In this document: positions 8,458 through 16,109 of the stretch, in pieces
Layout: each line of letters starts with the position of its first letter
Position numbering within the stretch: position 1 is the stretch's first letter
Origin: Thermodesulfobacteriota bacterium
GTDB lineage: Bacteria > Desulfobacterota > WTBG01 > CAIYCZ01 > CAIRTM01
Length of the DNA: 43,593 nucleotides
Assembly (NCBI GenBank): GCA_028278025.1
Contig: JANQFE010000086.1
Location: 1-43,593, forward strand
Reading direction: 5' to 3'
The notes under the pieces: model-generated
What the model was told of the DNA's origin: nothing
Database searches by the model: none
Seen by the model: only the letters and a program-made list of their open reading frames with translations
Position numbers and translations under genes: made by a program

Positions 8458-10227
8458 ATGAAAAGAGTTTTAGCATTACTTATGATCATGGGACTGATAT
8501 TTGTCCCCGCCAGTTTTGCCCAGCAGGCTGTTGAGGGTGATATTACATCCGACACAACCTGGTCCGGCGATGTTCTTTTAAAAGGAGCAGTTTTCGTACA
8601 ATCCGGTGCAACCCTTACCATTGAAAAGGGTGTGACCGTATTTGGAGAAAAGGCTACGATCGGCACCTTGATTATTGCACAGGGCGCAAAGCTGAATATT
8701 AACGGAACCGAGGATGAGCCGGTTGTATTTACCAGTGACCAGGGCGCAAATGCTCAGCGGGCGGACTGGGGTGGAATTATCATCAACGGTTATGCAACCA
8801 TTAACAAGGAGGGCGGCATTGGCGAAGGTGAAGGCGACACCGGCCAGTACGGCTGTTCAGGCGCAGAATGCAATGATAAAGATAACAGCGGTACCATGCA
8901 GTATTTCCGGGTTGAGTTTGCCGGAATCGAATTCAGCCCTGAAAACGAGCTGAACGGAATCGCCCTGCAGGGAGTTGGATCCGGTACGACTCTTGATCAT
9001 TTCCAGGTGCATGCCAACAAAGATGACGGTATTGAGATGTTTGGCGGTACAGTAGACTGGAAATACGGGATCCTCACGGAATGCGCTGACGACAGCATTG
9101 ACTGGACCGAAGGCTGGCGGGGAGCCGTCCAGTTTGCAGTGGTGCAGCAAAAAGCTGACGATGCCGACCAGGGACTTGAGTGCGACAACCTGGGCAAAGA
9201 CCCCTCGGCAACACCCAGAGCTAATCCCGATATGTATAACCTTACGGTAATTGGTGATCCGTCAACGACCTATGGCGATGAGAGTGACATTGGTGTACTC
9301 TTGAGGGCCGGTACTGCTGTTAATTTACGCAACAGCATTATCATGGGCTTTAAAGAAGCCGGTGTCGACATTGATGATGAAGAGACCTATGCAGTGGCAC
9401 AAGGCAATAGAGCAGAAGAGCTGATTGTGGATAACTGCATTGTTTTTAACAACAACCCTAACTTCAGTGAAGACGCAGAAGAAGAATTTCAGGCACCTTT
9501 TACTCCGAAGACATACTTTACTGAAACCATGCAGAACAACAAGGAAGTTGATCCCAAACTGAATGACCCCTATAACCTGACTGATCCTGATTTCAGGCCG
9601 GGTGACGGCTCTCCGGCTACTGATGGTACCGTAACGGTAGCGTCTCCTCCATCAGGAAACACCTTTATTGAATCTACCACGTATATCGGTGCGGTTGATC
9701 CTGAAGATGACTGGACCCGCAAGCCCTGGACCCGTTTTGGAACAGCACCCTGGACCGAGGGTGATGACGATGATGATACTGCTGATGACGATGATGATAC
9801 TGCTGATGACGATGATGATACTCCCGATGATGATGACGATGATGACAGTGGTGATGACTGTCCGTTGATCGTTGTTATGGGTGCCGGTAATCCCCAGCTT
9901 GACGTTTTGAGAAATTTCAGGGATACTGTTCTGGCACAAACAGCTACCGGTGCACTCTATACCGAGCTGTATTATCAGTATGCTGATGAAGTTATTGCAA
10001 TTATCTCAGCTGACAAGGCTCTGCTCAGCGCATCTGCAAGCGTAATTACCAAGGTAATGCCGATTGTTGAAGCAGCTCTGGCCAACAAAAACACAACGCT
10101 TGATGATGATCTGGCCAAGGACATGATCGGTATTCTTGATAAGATTAGTGCACAGGCAGGCATCGGGCTGAAGATTGCTATCTTCAAGGCAAAAATGGAT
10201 CTCAAAGGTGGAAATTTGCCGCTGTAA
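8458..10227 (+). CDS. Secreted beta-helix-like protein with Asp-rich linker and CFI-box-like C-terminus
   Basis: This 589-residue protein begins with a signal peptide (1-21). Residues 25-425 contain turns such as GATLTIEKGVTVFG and GTTLDHFQVHANKDDG, like a family of exported beta-helix-like proteins often found beside TonB-dependent receptors. Residues about 435-467 are almost pure Asp with Thr, Ala and Pro. From Cys468 to about 545 the sequence (VLRNFRDTVL, then ALYTELYYQYAD) follows the CFI-box C-terminal domain, but CPLIVVMG replaces the usual CFIATAAYG. The linker and tail may tether the protein at the cell surface. A strong AAGGAGGT precedes the ATG. It probably works with the preceding receptor. 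Confidence 0.78.
   Translation: MKRVLALLMIMGLIFVPASFAQQAVEGDITSDTTWSGDVLLKGAVFVQSGATLTIEKGVTVFGEKATIGTLIIAQGAKLNINGTEDEPVVFTSDQGANAQRADWGGIIINGYATINKEGGIGEGEGDTGQYGCSGAECNDKDNSGTMQYFRVEFAGIEFSPENELNGIALQGVGSGTTLDHFQVHANKDDGIEMFGGTVDWKYGILTECADDSIDWTEGWRGAVQFAVVQQKADDADQGLECDNLGKDPSATPRANPDMYNLTVIGDPSTTYGDESDIGVLLRAGTAVNLRNSIIMGFKEAGVDIDDEETYAVAQGNRAEELIVDNCIVFNNNPNFSEDAEEEFQAPFTPKTYFTETMQNNKEVDPKLNDPYNLTDPDFRPGDGSPATDGTVTVASPPSGNTFIESTTYIGAVDPEDDWTRKPWTRFGTAPWTEGDDDDDTADDDDDTADDDDDTPDDDDDDDSGDDCPLIVVMGAGNPQLDVLRNFRDTVLAQTATGALYTELYYQYADEVIAIISADKALLSASASVITKVMPIVEAALANKNTTLDDDLAKDMIGILDKISAQAGIGLKIAIFKAKMDLKGGNLPL
9760..9822 (+). repeat. Three tandem 21-bp units encoding the Asp-rich linker
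   Basis: Three copies of a 21-bp unit (9760-9780, 9781-9801, 9802-9822) encode DDDDDTA-type heptads; the first copy differs by one base. Further GAT/GAC-rich sequence continues to about 9857. Such coding repeats can expand or contract in whole heptads without a frameshift, so linker length may vary between strains. Confidence 0.85.
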
Positions 10228-10267
10228 CGGATTGTTGTAAACGAGATTTAATAGGTCTTAAGCGTAT

Positions 10268-10846
10268 ATGAACTGTGTACCTCATAAAAAAACAGGCCTG
10301 TACGGCAGCCCCGGCTTTACAGCAGGGGCTGCCATCAGGCATATTCTGTTCTGTTTGATGTGTGTAGCCGGTCTTCTGGGGTGTGCAGGCAGGCAGGTAC
10401 TCCCGCAGGATACATGCCTGCAACAGGCATCCGGTTCGATTGAGGATCTGGGCAGCAGGTTCCTGGAAGCACTTTCACAAAAGGATGTGCAAGCACTTAA
10501 AGCAATGACGATTAGTGAAGAAGAGTACCGCAGCTGTATCTGGCCCCAACTGCCGGTGAGCAAGGTAGAATCGTGGCAAAAGCATTTTGATTTCGTGTGG
10601 AACCAGCATGACATGAAAAGCACCTATGGTCTGAGTTCTACACTTCAGCGTTATGGCGGCAGGAAATTTAAGCTGGTCCGTGCCAACTTTGCTGAAGAGA
10701 AGAGTGATTATACAACCTATACAGTGCATCGTGATGCACGTCTGGTTGTTGAAAATGAGCAAGATGAGCAGACTGAATTGAAACTTTTCGGTTCAATTGT
10801 TGAAATGGATGCTCAATTTAAGATTATGAGTTATAAAACTCGATAA
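10268..10846 (+). CDS. Putative lipoprotein, function unknown
   Basis: This 192-residue protein carries a hydrophobic segment ending in a lipobox, LLGC, with the lipidated Cys at 39 after an unusually long N-terminal part. The mature region (about 50-190) looks like a small NTF2-like or ketosteroid-isomerase-like alpha/beta fold, with an opening helical LGSRFLEALSQKDVQALKAM segment; that fold call is tentative. It has no strong ribosome site. It precedes the next small secreted protein by 4 bp and probably shares its transcript. Confidence 0.7.
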   Translation: MNCVPHKKTGLYGSPGFTAGAAIRHILFCLMCVAGLLGCAGRQVLPQDTCLQQASGSIEDLGSRFLEALSQKDVQALKAMTISEEEYRSCIWPQLPVSKVESWQKHFDFVWNQHDMKSTYGLSSTLQRYGGRKFKLVRANFAEEKSDYTTYTVHRDARLVVENEQDEQTELKLFGSIVEMDAQFKIMSYKTR

Positions 10847-10868
10847 ATACATGAAGGAGCAGTACTTT

Positions 10869-11423
10869 ATGCAAGCATTTATAATAAGAACTTTAAAGTG
10901 CCGGGGAGCAATGGCAGTTATCATGCTGTGTATGCTTGTAGTGCCGTTAACAGGCCATGCTATGAGCACTGCGGACAGTATGCTAGACAGCATGGTACTC
11001 CCTGAAGATATTGATGCCCAGGGGATTTGGATAGACCTGCCCCTGTGGAGTCTTGGCTTTGAGGTAATTACCGAAGGCACGAACAATTATACTCTTGAGC
11101 GTGAACTGAACAGCTTTTTCCCCTTAGATGGTGATATAACGGTTCTGGGGATTTTCGGGTATACGGGTGATAAATTAATCATTAAAATAACCGATCTGGG
11201 AGATACCGGCGACCGGGTATTTGCAGCCGCACTGGCAGTCTATGCAAATGAGATGGTACCTGCCTGGGGGACAATGTTCAGTTCTGAAACCCAGGATTCA
11301 TTTGAGATCACCGTTCCTGTATCTGATCCGGGCATTTGGGTCTATCTCCTCAGTGGTTATCTTTCACCTTCAGAAGGTGATCAGCCGTACACATACAGAA
11401 TAACCCTGTCGTTTCCCCAATAA
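10869..11423 (+). CDS. Small secreted protein, unrecognised
   Basis: This reads as 184 residues from ATG 10869, chosen because AAGGAG at 10854-10859 sits 9 nt upstream; the earlier ATG at 10851 overlaps that site. A signal peptide (about 1-32, ending GHA-M) leads into a beta-rich, acidic mature domain ending TYRITLSFPQ. I do not recognise the family. Pre-peptidase or jelly-roll-like folds are possible. It follows the lipoprotein closely and is the last gene before phoB. Confidence 0.7.
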   Translation: MQAFIIRTLKCRGAMAVIMLCMLVVPLTGHAMSTADSMLDSMVLPEDIDAQGIWIDLPLWSLGFEVITEGTNNYTLERELNSFFPLDGDITVLGIFGYTGDKLIIKITDLGDTGDRVFAAALAVYANEMVPAWGTMFSSETQDSFEITVPVSDPGIWVYLLSGYLSPSEGDQPYTYRITLSFPQ

Positions 11424-11526
11424 TTGAAGGTCCTCGTTGCAGGCATTTGTCGAGGAGTCTATGAGGGCTGTGGGAGGCAGTGGCACTATGTATGGCTATT
11501 TATTTTATATATTTGTACATTTTTTT

Positions 11527-11552
11527 ATATTATGCTATTCCCTGTATATAAT
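11527..11552 (+). promoter_or_regulatory. Promoter elements before phoB
   Basis: An AT-rich stretch holds ATATTATGCTAT (11527-11538) and a perfect TATAAT (11547-11552), 40-60 nt before the phoB start. The same 12-mer occurs before pstS at 18256-18267, suggesting a shared -10 region. No phased TTAAC array is visible here, unlike at the other three regulatory regions. Confidence 0.45.
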
Positions 11553-11590
11553 AATTGCATAATTAAATTTAAAAACATGGGTATAGAAGC

Positions 11591-12271
11591 ATGAAAAAAT
11601 TAATTGCTATTGTAGAAGATGAACCGGATATAATTGAGCTTGTTACCATTCACCTCTCCAAATCCGGTTTTACTGTCAAGGGCTTTTTAAACGGTAAAAG
11701 CTTCTATAAGTTTCTTGAAAAGAAGATGCCTGACCTGGTGGTGCTGGACCTGATGCTGCCGGATATAGACGGCCTTGATATTTGTAAAACAATTCGCAGG
11801 AAAGATGAATGGTCTTCTATCCCTATTATAGTACTCACGGCTAAAAGTGAAGAAACCGACAAAATCCTGGGACTTGAACTGGGTGCGGATGATTATGTAA
11901 CCAAGCCCTTCGCGCCCAAAGAGCTGGTTGCACGGGTAAAAGCAGTTTTGCGCAGGCATGCCCCCATGAAAGAAGCCAAGAAGATCGAAATCGGTGATGC
12001 TCTTGTAATTGATTTGGGAAAATACGAAGTTAATGTTGATGGCAAACGGATTGATCTTACCGCGACAGAGTTTCGGATTTTAGAACTGCTTGCAACCAAG
12101 AAGGGCTGGGTGTTCAGCCGGGATAAGATTCTTGATTTTCTGTGGGGGGAAGAAAAAGCAGTTATTGATAGAACAGTCGATGTGCACATCCGCCATTTAC
12201 GTGAAAAACTTGGCAAAGCAGCCTTTTTGATTAAGAATATCAGAGGGGTGGGATATAAGCTGGAAGAATGA
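11591..12271 (+). CDS. phoB: Phosphate regulon response regulator PhoB
   Basis: This 226-residue OmpR/PhoB-type regulator has a receiver domain (1-120) with acidic pocket ED at 9-10, phosphoacceptor Asp53 (VVLDLMLP) and the TKP lysine near 105. A winged-helix DNA-binding domain (about 130-226) ends in RGVGYKLEE. It overlaps phoR by ATGA. The pst-phoU genes nearby make the PhoB assignment firm. It should bind the phased TTAAC arrays in this window. Confidence 0.93.
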   Translation: MKKLIAIVEDEPDIIELVTIHLSKSGFTVKGFLNGKSFYKFLEKKMPDLVVLDLMLPDIDGLDICKTIRRKDEWSSIPIIVLTAKSEETDKILGLELGADDYVTKPFAPKELVARVKAVLRRHAPMKEAKKIEIGDALVIDLGKYEVNVDGKRIDLTATEFRILELLATKKGWVFSRDKILDFLWGEEKAVIDRTVDVHIRHLREKLGKAAFLIKNIRGVGYKLEE

Positions 12272-14022
12272 AAAAGTCTCTTTTTGTTAAAATTTTCACA
12301 GGATACTTTATAATTATATGTCTGCTTGCAGGCTGTATTTTCTTTTTTTCATTTCGACTGATACGAGACTACCATATAAAAACCCTTACCACTGATCTGC
12401 AGAAGCTTGCTGAAACATTACGACTGCAGATACACCCCCTGCTGCGGGAAAATCGTATTGCAGAACTTGATGTCTTTACAAAAAATTTAGGTAAGAGTAT
12501 TGAAACCAGAATTACGGTGGTTGACACCATGGGTGTGGTTCTGGCCGACTCGGAAAAAGACCCCCGAATGATGGAAAATCATAAGACCAGGCCTGAAATT
12601 ATTCAAGCTATTTACGGTAATGTGGGTTCTTCCATGCGTTACAGTACCACAGTTAATGAACACATGTTGTATGTGGCAGTGCCTATGCAACAGTCCGATA
12701 GAGTAACCGGTGTTGTGCGGGTGAGCTTATTTGTACGGGACATTAATCTTATAATCAATGACTTACGCCAAAGCATTGTCCTGATTGCCTTGGCAATTAT
12801 TCTGATAGCGCTCTTGAGCTCCTTTATTGTTGCCAGACGATTGACCAATCCGATACGCAAGCTCAGTGATGCTTCACGGAGGGTTGCTACCGGTGATTTT
12901 GATGTGCGAGTCTTTCTAAAAAACAATGATGAACTGTATGAATTTGCGGACAGCTTTAATTATATGACAGGCAAAATACGAAGTCTTTTTGAAGAAGCAT
13001 CACTGCAAAAAGAAGAGCTGAATAATATAATCTCCTCAATGCATGAAGGCCTGCTGGTTATCGACAAGGATGGAAAAGTCATCCTGATCAATGACAGTCT
13101 GGGAGCTATTATAAAGTCAGAGGAGATTATGGGAAAATATTACTGGGAGGTTATACGAGACCCCAAATTCGGTGAAATGATAAAAAGGGTTAAAGACGAC
13201 CACGCCAGCTTCATGGAGGAGGTATTGCTTAACGAAAGAACATTTTTGTGCAGTACGTCTTTTATTGCACCAAAAGAAGAGGTTGTAGCAACCCTGCTTG
13301 ATGTAACTGAGATAAAGAATGTTGAACGAATGAAAAAAGATTTTGTGGTAAATGTATCTCACGAGCTGCGCACACCGCTTACTGCAATCAAGGGTTTTGT
13401 AGAAACCATGGCAGATGAGGTTGCCGCTGACAATCATCAGCGCTATCTTGAAATAATAAAACGGCATACTAACAGACTGATCAATATTGTAAAAGACCTG
13501 CTTGTCTTGTCAAAGCTTGAAAAAGAACAACAACTGGAACGGGAAGATGTCAACCTTAAGGAACTTGTCGAACAGGTAAAAAAGATTTATGAACAAAAGC
13601 TGAAGGAGAAAAACCTCAGCCTTAAAATTGAGACCGAAAACGAGCCACTCATTCTTAAAGCCGACCATTTTAAGCTGGAACAGGTTTTTATTAATCTTAT
13701 TGATAATGCTATTAAGTATACTGAAAAGGGCGGCATTTTGATCTCACTGCGCAGAACTGATAACACGATTGCCATCACTGTCGAGGATACCGGTATTGGT
13801 ATGACCCATGACCATCTCTCAAAAGTATTTGAAAGGTTCTATGTAGTAGATAAGTCACGCTCACGCAGCATGGGCGGCACGGGTCTCGGTCTTTCCATTG
13901 TAAAACATATCGTGCTGCTGCACGGCGGCACCATAGATGTACAGAGCACACCAAGTGTCGGCACACGATTCATCATTTCCCTGCCAAACACACCGATGCA
14001 GTCCCAAGCAGCATCCATGTAA
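12268..14022 (+). CDS. phoR: Phosphate regulon sensor kinase PhoR
   Basis: This 584-residue kinase has two membrane helices (about 8-29 and 167-188) around a periplasmic sensor region, a HAMP linker (about 190-242), a PAS domain (about 250-350) and HisKA with the phospho-accepting His365 in VNVSHELRTP. The HATPase domain (about 465-575) carries DNAIKY and GTGLGLSIV. The periplasmic domain is larger than in E. coli PhoR and like that of Bacillus or deltaproteobacterial PhoR. It pairs with the overlapping phoB. Confidence 0.92.
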   Translation: MKKSLFVKIFTGYFIIICLLAGCIFFFSFRLIRDYHIKTLTTDLQKLAETLRLQIHPLLRENRIAELDVFTKNLGKSIETRITVVDTMGVVLADSEKDPRMMENHKTRPEIIQAIYGNVGSSMRYSTTVNEHMLYVAVPMQQSDRVTGVVRVSLFVRDINLIINDLRQSIVLIALAIILIALLSSFIVARRLTNPIRKLSDASRRVATGDFDVRVFLKNNDELYEFADSFNYMTGKIRSLFEEASLQKEELNNIISSMHEGLLVIDKDGKVILINDSLGAIIKSEEIMGKYYWEVIRDPKFGEMIKRVKDDHASFMEEVLLNERTFLCSTSFIAPKEEVVATLLDVTEIKNVERMKKDFVVNVSHELRTPLTAIKGFVETMADEVAADNHQRYLEIIKRHTNRLINIVKDLLVLSKLEKEQQLEREDVNLKELVEQVKKIYEQKLKEKNLSLKIETENEPLILKADHFKLEQVFINLIDNAIKYTEKGGILISLRRTDNTIAITVEDTGIGMTHDHLSKVFERFYVVDKSRSRSMGGTGLGLSIVKHIVLLHGGTIDVQSTPSVGTRFIISLPNTPMQSQAASM

Positions 14023-14055
14023 TAGCTTATATCAGGCTACCTTCAGCATTTTTTA

Positions 14056-14084
14056 TTGACAGAACAGCCTGTCTTTTGTATTTT
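14056..14084 (+). promoter_or_regulatory. Sigma70-like promoter for the phoR-porin intergenic RNA
   Basis: TTGACA (14056-14061) is followed after exactly 17 bp by TATTTT (14079-14084). The -35 is perfect and the -10 matches four of six bases. Transcription would start near 14091 and run into the structured region and terminator that end at about 14265. Confidence 0.45.
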
Positions 14085-14090
14085 TCTCAA

Positions 14091-14265
14091 AACTGATCAA
14101 AACCGGACTATTCCCGGAGTTATATTGCTAAGGTTTTAGCACTAAGGTATATGCTCGACAGGGTACAGCTCGAAAGGTGGGAGTTTCCCATGCTTTGGAA
14201 GGTAAAGCATATTAAGAGTTCATACACGCCAGTACCTGTTTTAGACGCGTACCGGCATTTTTTTT
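14091..14265 (+). ncRNA. Possible small RNA or structured leader, family unknown
   Basis: Four hairpins follow one another: TGCTAA/TTAGCA (14126-14141), TGGGA/TCCCA (14178-14190), ATGCTTT/AAAGCAT (14190-14210) and a terminator stem (14228-14256). The density of local stems, the upstream promoter match and the terminal T-tract suggest a discrete transcript of about 170 nt. It is either a stand-alone small RNA or an attenuated leader of the porin at 14335. The central ACAGGG-N8-GAAAGGTGGGA stretch loosely recalls the GEMM riboswitch but lacks its GCAAAG core. Confidence 0.35.
14228..14265 (+). terminator. Rho-independent terminator before the first porin
   Basis: GCCAGTAC (14228-14235) pairs with GTACCGGC (14249-14256) with one mismatch, and eight T residues follow (14258-14265). 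It ends either the phoBR transcript or the predicted small RNA. Confidence 0.65.
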
Positions 14266-14334
14266 GGAAATGTCTGGCTGTTGTATTGTTGTTGACTATA
14301 AAAATGTGAAATCCAAAAACGAATGGGGAGAAAT

Positions 14335-15603
14335 ATGAAAAAGTTATTATTAGCTGTATTTATAATTGTTCTGTCTGTTCATATATTACGGAACCCTATC
14401 CAGGCCGGTGAAGTTGATATTCTCATTGACAAATTGGTTGAAAAAGGTGTTTTGTCCCAGGAGGATGCCAAGGAAATTTTAACTGAGGTTAAAGAAGAAG
14501 CCCGCAAGGAGCGTGAGCAGGTTGTGCAGGAAACAAAGCAGGCCCTGGAGAAGGACGGCAGTATTATACTGGCAGAGATTCCCGAGTGGATTCGCAACAC
14601 CACCTTTAAAGGGGACTTCAGGGTTCGCTATGAGTTTAAAAACCGGCATTCAAAACCAGACAGGCACCGTGGGCGTTACCGCCTACGGCTGGGGTTTGTA
14701 ACAGAGATAACCGACAATGTTCATGTGGGCTTCGGCCTTGCAACGGGGGGCAGTAATCCACGCTCTACCAACCAGACCATGACAGATTCTTTTGATACGC
14801 CAGATATCCGGCTTGACTATGCCTATGCTTCCTATACTCCCTGGCCGTGGATGACACTTATCGGCGGTAAAATGAAAAACCCCTTGTGGAAACCGACAAA
14901 TTTTTTATGGGACAGTGATATCAGGCCCGAAGGTGTTTCAGTGCTTTTTAACCACACTGTAGGGTCAAACCTTAACTTGTTCCTTAATACCGGTTTCTGG
15001 ATCATTGATGAGCGCAGCGGGGATGAGAATGATCCTGTCATGTTTGTTGCCCAACCGGGCTATAAACTCAAAATCGGTGACAGCGCCTATTTAAAAAATG
15101 CTGTCAGCTTCTATCAGTTTGATAATGTCAAGGGCACGACCCTTGACCATTCAAGTGAATCAAATACACTCAGAAGATTTAAAGGCGGGCTCAAGCACGA
15201 TTATGATGCTTATAATATAATTGCCGAACTGGGTATTAAAAATCCATTTGACATTGTACCGTTTTTTGCCGTTTTTGGGGAATATGTTAATAACAGAACG
15301 GTAAGCGGTGATGATGACGGCAATTTGATCGGCTGCCGGTTTGGCCATAAAAAGGTTAAGAGAAAAAATCAGTGGCAGGTCAAGGTCATGTACCGACGCC
15401 TGGAGCGAGATGCCTGGCTTGATATTTTTCCTGATGCGGATGTCTATGATGGGGAAACAAACGTAAAAGGATATAAGGCTACCTTTGGTTATGGATTGCT
15501 GGATAATGTAATCCTGGCTTTTAATTATTATTATACCAGAAGAATAAGCGGCAGAAGTCTATCAGAAGATAAATTTCAGCTGGATTTTAACTTTAAATTT
15601 TAA
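14335..15603 (+). CDS. Phosphate-regulon porin, first copy
   Basis: This reads as 422 residues from ATG 14335, preferred over ATG 14323 because GGGGAG (14325-14330) lies between them. A signal peptide (about 1-25) precedes a short coiled-coil segment with the motif LVEKGVLSQEDAKEIL, then a beta-barrel ending in LDFNFKF, a typical aromatic outer-membrane terminus. This layout is that of the putative porin family (Porin_5-like), often found beside pst genes and related to OprO/OprP-type phosphate-selective porins in role; phosphate selectivity here is inferred. It is closely similar to the porin at 16703, so the pair arose by duplication. Confidence 0.85.
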   Translation: MKKLLLAVFIIVLSVHILRNPIQAGEVDILIDKLVEKGVLSQEDAKEILTEVKEEARKEREQVVQETKQALEKDGSIILAEIPEWIRNTTFKGDFRVRYEFKNRHSKPDRHRGRYRLRLGFVTEITDNVHVGFGLATGGSNPRSTNQTMTDSFDTPDIRLDYAYASYTPWPWMTLIGGKMKNPLWKPTNFLWDSDIRPEGVSVLFNHTVGSNLNLFLNTGFWIIDERSGDENDPVMFVAQPGYKLKIGDSAYLKNAVSFYQFDNVKGTTLDHSSESNTLRRFKGGLKHDYDAYNIIAELGIKNPFDIVPFFAVFGEYVNNRTVSGDDDGNLIGCRFGHKKVKRKNQWQVKVMYRRLERDAWLDIFPDADVYDGETNVKGYKATFGYGLLDNVILAFNYYYTRRISGRSLSEDKFQLDFNFKF

Positions 15604-15916
15604 AATGAAAGAATAAAAAAACCATACCGATTATCCCGCCGCACTCTCTACCCAAGACTATTGTGAGCGATACTTTGTAAATTACCATACTGCTACAGCG
15701 TGACACTTAAATGTGTCGGTATGCTTTAGCGAGGGTTTTTGGTTGTGATTGCTGCGGGCTACGTGCTCGCTTAAATGACCGTCTCTATAGTATAGGTAAT
15801 TGCTCGCAGCGCCCTTGCTGCTCAAAATTCGATTTCTTGCACCTTAAAAAAATCAACCATAATAATTGGTTCGTATCGGTTTGATGCTTTTTCAGATGAA
15901 AAAAGCAGGAATAAAA
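15604..15916. other. Structured intergenic stretch after the first porin
   Basis: No gene is seen. CATACCGA (15623-15630) is complementary to TCGGTATG (15716-15723). The inner alternative hairpin CATAC with GACAC/GTGTC and GTATG lies at about 15696-15723. TTTTT follows near 15737, so this may end the porin transcript. Further complementary pairs, such as GCTGCG with CGCAGC, occur between about 15750 and 15810. A small RNA is possible but unsupported by a clear promoter. Confidence 0.35.
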
Positions 15917-15965
15917 TTAACCAAAAATTAACAATAAATTAACTTTTAATTAACCTGATATTAAT
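15917..15965 (+). promoter_or_regulatory. PHO-box-like TTAAC array, five units
   Basis: TTAAC starts at 15917, 15928, 15939 and 15950, and TTAAT at 15961: five units in exact 11-bp register, the most regular array in the window. It lies upstream of the 16110 gene and second porin and is probably a multi-dimer PhoB site. Confidence 0.75.
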
Positions 15966-15978
15966 ACAAGAGGGGCAA

Positions 15979-16005
15979 TTAACTCAATTTTAACTTAAAT
16001 TTAAC
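15979..16005 (+). promoter_or_regulatory. PHO-box-like TTAAC array, three units
   Basis: TTAAC starts at 15979, 15990 and 16001, again 11 bp apart but shifted by 18 bp from the previous array. It lies about 100 nt before the 16110 start and just before TTGATTATG, which may contain the -10 region. Confidence 0.72.
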
Positions 16006-16109
16006 AATTTGATTATGAAAAAATTTCAGAAGGGGGGTGAAAGAGAACAACAGTGATACACATGTATACAGGTAAAGACAATTAATAAAAACCGCCAGAG
16101 GAGAAAACA

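Noticed and set aside
14150..14215. Resemblance to a GEMM (c-di-GMP-I) riboswitch: ACAGGG followed by GAAAGGTGGGA
   Set aside because: The essential GCAAAG segment after GTGGGA and the tetraloop-receptor helix are missing, and the following stems do not fit the GEMM fold.
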